Positions 57,459-64,000 of a stretch of DNA of 64,000 nucleotides are shown piece by piece. Made by a program: the position numbers and the translations under genes. Source of the DNA: an uncultured Lachnospiraceae bacterium. GTDB taxonomy: Bacteria > Bacillota > Clostridia > Lachnospirales > Lachnospiraceae. The stretch lies in NCBI GenBank assembly GCA_902786205.1, contig CADABQ010000007.1, positions 20,510-84,509 on the forward strand. The letters are read 5' to 3'. Positions within the stretch are counted from its first letter, which is position 1. The number at the start of each line of letters is the position of its first letter. The notes beneath the pieces were generated by a model. The model was not told the DNA's origin. It did no database searches and saw only the letters and a program-made list of their open reading frames with translations.

Positions 57459-59603
57459 TTATTCCTTCCAATACAATTCTACTTGTTCGCCATCCCTAAT
57501 TGGAGTAGAAAAAGTAGCCTCCAAACCATTCACCGTCATAATAATAGAAGAACCACCAGCTGTGCTTGTATCAAAAGGATAAAAATCCAAAATATCTACA
57601 AAGATATAGGATGCCTTACCAGATAATGTCACTTGTGTTCCATTTACTAAAATATGAATATCCTTTCTGTTCTGTTCCTCTGCTGCTATTTTTCCTTGAT
57701 CAGATTGCTTTTGTCCCTCAGCCTTCGTTTTTGATTCACTTAGCTCTTTTCCTATGTTTTCGGAAACTTTTTTATCCTCTGTCTGCAATGTATGTTCCGA
57801 TTCAGAATGCAATTCCTCTCCTTCATTCATTACTTCTTCTTCGTTCTCCCATTCACAAGTAACCGAAAATCCATCATAAATTCGATCATCTATTTCTGCT
57901 TCTTTTCCATTGATATAGAAATAGTCCGGAGCAGGCATATCCATTACTTCCATTACCTCTTCAATGGTATAATAATCCAAAATATCTATCCTGTCATTTT
58001 CTATTATTTCATAACTTTCCAATGCCACTGTACCATTGACTTTTACCATTCTTGGACAAGCAATTTTTTTCCCATTAACACTTAATTCAATATTTCCTTT
58101 TCTCTTATATTCTGGAAGTTCTCCTACTGTACCATGTGCAGGACTACCTTCTGTAGAGGAAATGATTTCAATAATATCATTCACAGATATTTTCGTATTT
58201 AAACTTTCCTCTTTTCCGTTTACTGTAATCTTTGCACCATCTCCTGCTTCTCCACGAAGCAGTCTTGATTCGTTATTTACATAATATGGTATTGTTTTTC
58301 CTCTCTTCGGAAATAAATTTTCTTTTGGAAAACCAATTTGAATTGCTGCATCCATAACAGTTAGCCGATTATTATCATATAATTTTATCTGTGTTCCATT
58401 TACAGAAACCATAATAAAATTAGTGTTTTTTGCTAAATGGCTAAGGCATATACCAATTGGAGTAACCAATGTAGAATCCAAGTTAATATCCTTTTGTTCA
58501 AAATGGATATTAACAAACACTTCTTCTCCGCGCACTGCAACTCGTTCTTTTGGTAAATCTAAATGTTCGGCCAAACTTGACGCAAAGTTAGGTAATTTTC
58601 CACCGCCTCCCACAATAAATACTGCACTTACTGGAACACCCCCATTTAATTCCTTAATGTGTTCTGCTACTTTTTGTGTTGTATTTGATATCGTATCTTC
58701 CAAACCTTCCAAAACTTCTTCTGGTGTTACCGTATGAGCAATTCCCATAATATCTTTATACTCAATTTTCCCCCCAGAAAAACAGCCTATTTTTATATTC
58801 TCTGCTGTGGAGAAATCAACAAGATAACGTTTTGCAATTTCTTCTGTAAAGCTATCACCTGCTGTTGGTATCATTCCATAACCAATGATACTTCCATCCT
58901 TTGTAATAGAAATATCAGAAGTTCCTGCCCCAACATCCACAAGTGCAATATTTAGTAAACGGAAATTTACTGGTATTGCAAGCTCACTTGCTGCAATTGG
59001 TTCTAACGTTAGGTTACTTACTTTCAAACCAGATTTTTCTACTGCTGCATACAACGATTGAATCACCTCATCTGGCAAAAAAGTTGCCAAAAAATCAGCT
59101 GAAATCTTCTTTCCTTTATGCCCCTTTAAACTTAGCATAATATAATCATTCAAATAATAATGTATTACTGTAGAACCAACACAATACATATGTATTTGCT
59201 GATTCATTTCTGATTGTAAGGATGCGTATGCCTGTTCCATTCCAATTAATTCTAATGTATGAATTTGCTCTTCGTCAATAATACGTTCCTCTTCAAATTC
59301 ATAATCAGCACGTACATTTACTGTCTTAAGTACACGTCCAGCTGCTGCAATACATACATTTTCCAACTTATATTGCAACAACTGTTCCAGTTCATTTTTC
59401 ACTTGTAAAATGGTTTCTGCAACTTTATCTATATCATGAATCTGCCCATCTAACATAGAACGTGTTTCATGCATACGCACTACTTGCCCCACTACACGAA
59501 AGTTTTTTTCGTCTTCTCTATATCCTACCGTTCCTACAATACTTCTTGTCCCTATATCCAAACCAAATATATAATGTTCCGGACACTTTGTATATTCTGC
59601 CAC
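57459..59603 (-). CDS. FtsA-like actin-family ATPase with a long C-terminal extension
   Basis: 714 residues. The first 370 form an FtsA/PilM-type actin fold: FGLDIGTRSIVGTVG (phosphate 1), the 1C-like domain (about 80-160), LVDVGAGTSDISI (phosphate 2, about 225) and FIVGGGGKLPNFA (adenosine site, about 310). Residues about 380-575 hold three or more modules with a repeating VNG...V.DIL/IIE pattern (for example VSVNGTQIKLYDNN and ELSVNGKKIACP), which look like small beta-grasp or SLBB-like domains. A charged linker rich in Glu, Lys and Ser (about 580-645) leads to a last VNG module. No ftsZ is nearby and no typical FtsA membrane helix is seen at the end. I choose GTG 59603, 5 bases after GGAGGAG. 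It lies behind coaE and polA. Role in division or cell shape is inferred. Confidence 0.8.
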   Translation of the reverse strand: MAEYTKCPEHYIFGLDIGTRSIVGTVGYREDEKNFRVVGQVVRMHETRSMLDGQIHDIDKVAETILQVKNELEQLLQYKLENVCIAAAGRVLKTVNVRADYEFEEERIIDEEQIHTLELIGMEQAYASLQSEMNQQIHMYCVGSTVIHYYLNDYIMLSLKGHKGKKISADFLATFLPDEVIQSLYAAVEKSGLKVSNLTLEPIAASELAIPVNFRLLNIALVDVGAGTSDISITKDGSIIGYGMIPTAGDSFTEEIAKRYLVDFSTAENIKIGCFSGGKIEYKDIMGIAHTVTPEEVLEGLEDTISNTTQKVAEHIKELNGGVPVSAVFIVGGGGKLPNFASSLAEHLDLPKERVAVRGEEVFVNIHFEQKDINLDSTLVTPIGICLSHLAKNTNFIMVSVNGTQIKLYDNNRLTVMDAAIQIGFPKENLFPKRGKTIPYYVNNESRLLRGEAGDGAKITVNGKEESLNTKISVNDIIEIISSTEGSPAHGTVGELPEYKRKGNIELSVNGKKIACPRMVKVNGTVALESYEIIENDRIDILDYYTIEEVMEVMDMPAPDYFYINGKEAEIDDRIYDGFSVTCEWENEEEVMNEGEELHSESEHTLQTEDKKVSENIGKELSESKTKAEGQKQSDQGKIAAEEQNRKDIHILVNGTQVTLSGKASYIFVDILDFYPFDTSTAGGSSIIMTVNGLEATFSTPIRDGEQVELYWKE

Positions 59604-59681
59604 AAAAACTCCTCCAAACACTCTGTATCTATTTCATACTCTTATCTTATAAGGTTGGGGTCAAAAGGCATTTTACCCCTT

Positions 59682-59723
59682 AATCAAGCAAATATTCACA
59701 ATCCGCTCTGCTACTTGATTGTG
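59682..59723 (-). repeat. Dispersed intergenic repeat, copy D
   Basis: Shares ATTCACAATCCGCTCTGC and TACTTG with the other copies. Here the flanks AATCAAG and CTTGATT form an inverted repeat. It lies in the predicted leader of the FtsA-like gene, next to a GGGGT/ACCCC hairpin at 59657-59679 (stem extended by AAAA/TTTT). Confidence 0.6.
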
Positions 59724-59750
59724 TTAAACTAATATCCTAATCTGCACACC

Positions 59751-59759
59751 ATTATAACA
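59751..59759 (-). promoter_or_regulatory. Extended -10 promoter of the FtsA-like gene
   Basis: Minus-strand TGTTATAAT: perfect TATAAT with TGn extension, 13 bp after the coaE stop. The leader to GTG 59603 is about 140 nt and contains repeat copy D. Confidence 0.5.
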
Positions 59760-59771
59760 TATTTTATTTTT

Positions 59772-60359
59772 CTATACTAGTAATTTTTGTAGTTGCTCCA
59801 CAAGCAACGTCTTATCTCCATTATTGTCTATCACATGTTTACATTGTTCCTTCATTCTATCATTACTACTTTGATGTGCCATAATTCCATCTATCTTTTC
59901 ATCGGAATATCCACGATCATTTTTTAATCGTTTCCTTTTTATAGCATCCTCTGCATCCACATACCAGACTTCGTCACACATATGATCTAATCCTGTCTGA
60001 AACATAATAGCACTTTCTATAATATAATATCCAAATCTTTCTATACTCTTTTCATGTTCGATATCTTTTCGCAAATATTCCTTCACCCATGGGTGTATGA
60101 TGGCATTTAACTGTTCCAGTAATTTTTTATCCAAAAAAACTTTGTCTGCAACTTTCTTGCGATCTATTTCCCCCGTGCTATCTAAAATGTCTGTCCCAAG
60201 TAGCTGTATAATTTTTTCATAACTATCTGTATTTTTTTTATATACCAAATGAGCAATCTCATCTGTCATTTGCAATTTTATTCCAAAATGTTCTTCCATG
60301 CATTTTCCAACCGTTGATTTTCCGCTTCCAACACTACCTGTTAATCCAATAATTTTCAT
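59772..60359 (-). CDS. coaE: Dephospho-CoA kinase
   Basis: Catalyses the last step of coenzyme A synthesis, phosphorylation of dephospho-CoA at the 3' hydroxyl. The 195 residues begin with the P-loop MKIIGLTGSVGSGKSTV. Family marks are TDEIAHLVY (about 35), IHPWVKEYLRKDI (about 90) and the C-terminal IDNNGDKTLLVEQL. I choose ATG 60359, 9 bases behind GAGGAAG; an in-frame start at 60401 would overlap polA and lacks a site. It follows polA by 28 bp, a polA-coaE pairing that is common in Firmicutes. Confidence 0.94.
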   Translation of the reverse strand: MKIIGLTGSVGSGKSTVGKCMEEHFGIKLQMTDEIAHLVYKKNTDSYEKIIQLLGTDILDSTGEIDRKKVADKVFLDKKLLEQLNAIIHPWVKEYLRKDIEHEKSIERFGYYIIESAIMFQTGLDHMCDEVWYVDAEDAIKRKRLKNDRGYSDEKIDGIMAHQSSNDRMKEQCKHVIDNNGDKTLLVEQLQKLLV

Positions 60360-60387
60360 TTGTACTTCCTCTATTTCTCTTTTCCTA

Positions 60388-63153
60388 TCAATGTGCTTCA
60401 TTCCAATTATTACCTTGTTTCACATCAATTTCCAATGGTACAGCTAACTGAACTACCTGGTCCATTTCCTCCTCTAAAATCTTTTTCACAATATCAATTT
60501 CTTCTACATGTGTTTCCACAAGTAATTCATCATGAATTTGCAATAAAAGCTGGGAACGCAATCTCTCTTTTCTAATACGATCATTTACCCGTATCATAGC
60601 CAATTTTATAATATCTGCAGCAGTTCCCTGTATTGGTGAATTCATAGCTACCCTCTCACCAAAAGAACGCTGATTAAAGTTCTTAGATAATAGTTCTGGG
60701 ACCGGTCTTCGTCTTCCCATTAAAGAACAAACATATCCATTTTTTCTTCCTAATTCTACTGATTCATCTAAATATTTTTTTATACCTGGATACGTTGAAA
60801 AATATCCCTCAATATATTCCTGTGCTTCTTTTCTTGTTATATTCAAATCTTGTCCTAACCCAAAAGAACTAATACCATATACAATTCCAAAATTAACTGC
60901 CTTTGCATTGCTTCTTTGTTGCGCAGTTACCTCTTCAAATGGGGTATGAAATACCTCTGATGCTGTAATCCTATGAATATCTTTTCCTGTATTATAGGCA
61001 CGAATCAAGCTTTCATCACCAGACATATGTGCCAAAACTCTTAATTCAATCTGTGAGTAATCTGCATCTAAAAATACAAAACCATCCTTTGGTATAAACA
61101 CTTTTCTAATTTCCCGACCAAGTTCCATACGGATGGGAATATTTTGCAAATTGGGTTCCGTACTACTTAAACGTCCTGTTGCAGTAACTGTCTGATTGAA
61201 TTTTCCATGAATGCGACCATCCTGTGGAGAAATATACTCTAATAATCCATCTGCATAAGTTGACTTTAATTTACTTACCTGCCGATATTCTAAAATATCC
61301 TTTACAATAGCATAATCCTCTTTCAAGTTTTCTAAAACTTCTGCGCTGGTAGAATAACCTGTCTTTGTTTTCTTTCCATTTGGTAAATTCATTTTTTCAA
61401 AAAGAATTGTACCAAGCTGTTTTGGCGAATTTATATTAAAGTTTTCCCCCGCCTGTTTATAGATTTTTTCTTCCAACTCTTTGATTCTAGAAACAAGACT
61501 TGTACCAAACTGAATCAATGATTCTCTATTCACACGAATACCACGCTGCTCCATTTGAAATAAAACATATAATAATGGCATTTCTACATTTTGATACAAA
61601 GGAAGCATTTCACTTTTTTCCAACTGTTCTATAAGAATTTTCGATAATATTTCCGCTATATTACTTTGATAACAACAATATGTCATTACTGCTTCTTCTT
61701 TTTCTTTTTTACATTGCCGCCAATTCTTCTTTTCCAATACTTCCTTTACAGATGGTAATTCTATATTTAAATATTCTTTTCCAAAATCCTCATACAGATA
61801 AGAATCCTGCATCGGAGCTAATAAATATTTTGCAATAGAAAGATCCCTAAAGTTTTGCATTACATGATAATTTAAAATCTGTGTATTCAAATGATATTCT
61901 TCAAATAATGCATTTGCGATATACAAAAAACGTTTTCCATCTAATACACATAATGACAAGTTATTTTCAAGCCAATGATATAATTGTAAAACAAACTTAT
62001 CCTCACAAAACCACTCTTTTTCACAATCCACATAATACGTTGTTTCCTGTACCGTAATGGCAATTGCCAACAAAAACTTTTCTTTAACCTTATCAACCGA
62101 TTCGAACAAAGATAGCTGTCCGGATTGTTCTACATAACAATCCTCCTTATAAAACAGTTGATGAATCCATTCATCCTCTACCAAAAAATAAAATCCTATT
62201 TCTTTTTGTTCCTTACCAGCAGATGCTACCTGTAAAAATATATTTTCGACTTCATTCCAGTTTCTTACTTTCACAAAAAAATCTTTTGTGTCTCTCAAAA
62301 TCGTGTGTATATCGCACTGTTCCATGTTTATTTCATTTTCAATAACATGAGCAACATCTTTTTGTAAATTCTCAACTATGTCACCTCTTACTTGCTCAAT
62401 AGATGCCATCTTCTCTATGTCAATTGTAATTTGCTTTGATTCATCTAACAATGCACACCTTTGTACCTCTTTTCCGCTCTCCATAAATTCATTTATTCTA
62501 TTTTTTACTCGAATAGATGCAATCGTATCAACATTATCCATTAAAGCATTAAACGAACCATATTCTTTTAACAATTTTGATGCAGTATGCGCACCAATAC
62601 TTCCATTTTCTCCTTGCCCTTTACAGGCTAATAAACCATACAAATCAGGAATCAACCGTGGCTCAATCCCATACTTTTCTACTACATCATTCTGTGAATA
62701 TATTTCAAAATCATTATTTTCATTTACAAGCGAATAACATGCCACTCTTATTTTTTCTGACACAATCTGTAGCATTCGTTTATCATTTGTAAAAATAAGA
62801 ATATCATCCCATTCCTCATTCTTTTGGCTCGAAACAGATGCTATATAATCCGCTGTTTTTGCTTCTTTGGCATCCACTGTAAAAATCTTTACCAAATTCA
62901 GAACTTCTTTTATTTGTTTCACTTGTTTATCATAAGAAACAGGTAGTTTATTTATACAATCCGTATCCAAAACATCATCGAATACGACCAATAAATGGGT
63001 AGGATTTTCTTTTTCAATAATATAAAAAATGCACTGCAAAAATCCATATACAGAATTCTCTTTACCATTTATACCATTGTAAAAATTTGGTATATGGTAA
63101 AATATCTCTTTTGCTAAGCTCTGTCCATCAATTATCACTAATTTCTTTTTCAT
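60388..63153 (-). CDS. polA: DNA polymerase I with degenerate 5' nuclease and proofreading domains
   Basis: Fills gaps in repair and Okazaki processing. The 921-residue protein has an intact polymerase domain (about 560-921): motif A LDADYSQIELRVLAHMSGDE (two strands, about 694-713), O helix RSNAKAVNFGIVYG (about 748-761) and motif C QIHDELLVE (about 872-880). The N-terminal domain keeps the 5' nuclease fold (VIIDGQSLAKEIF, THLLVVFDD) but the metal sites are changed: the EADD site is TADY, SGDKDL is TNDKRM, and GDxSDNIPG is CKGQGENG with a shortened helix-hairpin region. The 3'-5' exonuclease region (about 320-500) shows no D-x-E motif, as in Bacillus-type enzymes. So it probably only polymerises. 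ATG 63153 lies 6 bases after GGAG; ATG 63165 is an alternative. It overlaps the upstream gene by 26 bp and is coupled to it. Confidence 0.93.
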   Translation of the reverse strand: MKKKLVIIDGQSLAKEIFYHIPNFYNGINGKENSVYGFLQCIFYIIEKENPTHLLVVFDDVLDTDCINKLPVSYDKQVKQIKEVLNLVKIFTVDAKEAKTADYIASVSSQKNEEWDDILIFTNDKRMLQIVSEKIRVACYSLVNENNDFEIYSQNDVVEKYGIEPRLIPDLYGLLACKGQGENGSIGAHTASKLLKEYGSFNALMDNVDTIASIRVKNRINEFMESGKEVQRCALLDESKQITIDIEKMASIEQVRGDIVENLQKDVAHVIENEINMEQCDIHTILRDTKDFFVKVRNWNEVENIFLQVASAGKEQKEIGFYFLVEDEWIHQLFYKEDCYVEQSGQLSLFESVDKVKEKFLLAIAITVQETTYYVDCEKEWFCEDKFVLQLYHWLENNLSLCVLDGKRFLYIANALFEEYHLNTQILNYHVMQNFRDLSIAKYLLAPMQDSYLYEDFGKEYLNIELPSVKEVLEKKNWRQCKKEKEEAVMTYCCYQSNIAEILSKILIEQLEKSEMLPLYQNVEMPLLYVLFQMEQRGIRVNRESLIQFGTSLVSRIKELEEKIYKQAGENFNINSPKQLGTILFEKMNLPNGKKTKTGYSTSAEVLENLKEDYAIVKDILEYRQVSKLKSTYADGLLEYISPQDGRIHGKFNQTVTATGRLSSTEPNLQNIPIRMELGREIRKVFIPKDGFVFLDADYSQIELRVLAHMSGDESLIRAYNTGKDIHRITASEVFHTPFEEVTAQQRSNAKAVNFGIVYGISSFGLGQDLNITRKEAQEYIEGYFSTYPGIKKYLDESVELGRKNGYVCSLMGRRRPVPELLSKNFNQRSFGERVAMNSPIQGTAADIIKLAMIRVNDRIRKERLRSQLLLQIHDELLVETHVEEIDIVKKILEEEMDQVVQLAVPLEIDVKQGNNWNEAH

Positions 63154-63661
63154 CCTGCTCTCCATTCTGTCCCTTGAGACTACTTTGTTTCTTTTTATTT
63201 ATTTTTTTCTTATCAATCAATACACTATTCCTGGATTGCCTATTTTGGATTTTCATCAAAATAGCATTACCTGGATTATATGTAGGCAATACTTGTTCAT
63301 ATTTATTTTTTTCGAATATATCTTTTTCTACAATCCATTCCTGCTCATGTGTAACTAAAACCAGTACTACTGCAATTAATGCTAACAATAAAACCATTTT
63401 AGGTGCTCTCCAAAACTTAGTATTGTCAATCTCCGCTCGTGTTCTACGTAAATGCTCCTCAAACTGACCATGCAAGTCTAAAGAACCAGTTGTATCTTCA
63501 TCTAATTCCTGCAATCCGATTAATAAGATATAATAGACCTCTAACTCTTCTTTACAATCTGGACAATGATCTATATGTTCCAACACGTCTTTTGCTTCCT
63601 CAAGTGTTAATTCACTTTTAACAAAAGGAACAATCAAACTTTGTACTTCCCTGCAGTCCAT
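63128..63661 (-). CDS. Membrane protein with N-terminal zinc finger (anti-sigma-factor-like)
   Basis: 177 residues: MDCREVQSLIVPFVKSEL and HIDHCPDCKEEL form a putative zinc finger of the anti-sigma (zf-HC2) type (HxxxC..C pattern, about 3-37), followed by a cytosolic linker, one membrane segment (about 88-103, MVLLLALIAVVLVLV) and a Lys/Gln-rich outer part (about 104-177). Such proteins usually hold an ECF sigma factor, but no sigma gene is adjacent, at least up to the rRNA operon. Its 3' end overlaps polA by 26 bp, so the two are translationally coupled. AGAGGAAAA precedes the ATG. Function is inferred from the domain only. Confidence 0.7.
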   Translation of the reverse strand: MDCREVQSLIVPFVKSELTLEEAKDVLEHIDHCPDCKEELEVYYILLIGLQELDEDTTGSLDLHGQFEEHLRRTRAEIDNTKFWRAPKMVLLLALIAVVLVLVTHEQEWIVEKDIFEKNKYEQVLPTYNPGNAILMKIQNRQSRNSVLIDKKKINKKKQSSLKGQNGEQDEKEISDN

Positions 63662-63699
63662 TATTTTTTCCTCTTTTCTGTTCCATTTATAACATTATT

Positions 63700-63708
63700 A
63701 TTATATCA
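63700..63708 (-). promoter_or_regulatory. Extended -10 promoter of the zinc-finger/polA/coaE genes
   Basis: Minus-strand TGATATAAT (TGn plus TATAAT) about 40 bp upstream of the 63661 start codon; the -35 region is poor. Confidence 0.5.
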
Positions 63709-63761
63709 TACTATTCGCAGAAAAAACTAGCAGATTAACGTTTTTGCTCTTTAGAGTAAAA

Positions 63762-63795
63762 CAAAAAGGCTCTCACCCTAAGATGAAAGCCTTTT
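63762..63795 (-). terminator. Terminator of the rRNA operon
   Basis: Minus-strand AAGGCTTTCA pairs with TGAGAGCCTT (10 bp, one G-T pair) around 8 nt and is followed by TTTTTG. It lies about 135 bp after the 23S 3' end. The stretch between holds a hairpin (GCACTTAACGATA region, about 63890-63925) and no tRNA or 5S gene. Confidence 0.85.
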
Positions 63796-63930
63796 CTCTG
63801 TACCTTCAAAACTACACACTGTATTCCATCCATAACCAACCCAAGTACTAAACTCGAAACTACCTCGCTAAGTGCTTGTGCATGTATCGCACATAAACGA
63901 TAAAATACTATCGTTAAGTGCTCATAACTA

Positions 63931-64000
63931 GGTCAAGACCTCGACCTATTAGTATTGGTCAGCTACATACGTTACCGTACTTCCACCTCCAACCTATCAA
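63931..64000 (-). rRNA. 23S ribosomal RNA, 3' end only
   Basis: The minus strand reads TTGATAGGTTGGAGGTGGAA, then GTACGGTAACGTATGTAGCT and GACCAATACTAATAGGTCGA, ending in GGTCTTGACC, the standard 3' end of bacterial 23S rRNA. The rest of the gene is beyond the window. The mature end is placed at 63931 with an uncertainty of a few bases. The downstream region contains a terminator but no 5S rRNA. Confidence 0.93.

Noticed and set aside
63662..63930. 5S rRNA or tRNA gene downstream of 23S
   Set aside because: No cloverleaf and no 5S core could be found in either strand; only hairpins and a terminator.

Overview
The window looks like chromosomal DNA from an AT-rich, low-GC Firmicute, most likely a butyrate-forming member of the Lachnospiraceae. 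The evidence is a complete acetyl-CoA to butyrate gene set ending in phosphotransbutyrylase plus butyrate kinase (the route used for example by Coprococcus and Butyrivibrio), strong AGGAGG-type ribosome binding sites with frequent GTG/TTG starts, a clostridial-type glutamate dehydrogenase, RqcH, RecU, and many paired ABC exporters. Species cannot be fixed from this sequence alone.

Layout. 1-6182 (+) is the central butyrate operon thl-crt-hbd-bcd-etfB-etfA (thl is cut by the window edge), facing ptb-buk on the minus strand (6583-8743). 9100-10465 (-) is a secreted toxin-like protein with a zinc-ribbon immunity-like partner. 10498-12545 is mobile DNA: a transposase-less element bounded by two matching hairpins (IS200/IS605-like) and an ISLre2-family transposase. 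12882-20298 (-) holds gdhA, glgP, a FliB-family protein and lysC. 20596-28613 (-) contains two heterodimeric ABC exporters (each with one degenerate and one canonical ATPase half) and a HAD phosphatase. 28799-31825 (-) is a DUF6110-like protein, a P1B-type ATPase without the usual CPC metal site, and a DUF2325 protein, resembling an iron-organelle (ferrosome) locus. 32208-38702 (-) encodes cell-surface proteins: a large Ig-like surface protein, a GHL10-type hydrolase, a GH25 lysozyme and a HAD enzyme. 39106-42350 (+) is the second plus-strand block (DUF5662, RqcH, PHP phosphatase). 42490-63661 (-) is a long run of housekeeping genes: tRNA/rRNA modification (mnmM, RluA-, RsuA- and RsmF-type), recU, a YgiQ radical SAM protein, a small alarmone synthetase, M23 peptidase, pepD, UPF0210/ACT pair, a WalJ-like hydrolase, an FtsA-like ATPase with an unusual tail, coaE, polA and a membrane zinc-finger protein. 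The window ends inside the 3' end of a 23S rRNA gene (-).

How it works together. The first 9 kb condenses two acetyl-CoA to butyrate: Thl, Crt, Hbd and Bcd/EtfAB make butyryl-CoA and Ptb/Buk turn it into butyrate with ATP formation. Every gap in the butyrate operon holds a hairpin, and the crt-hbd gap holds a strong internal promoter whose -10 box sits in a perfect palindrome. Other notable points are PolA whose N-terminal 5' nuclease domain has lost most metal ligands, a roughly 40-bp repeat found four times and only between genes, and a 23S rRNA gene with no 5S gene before its terminator.
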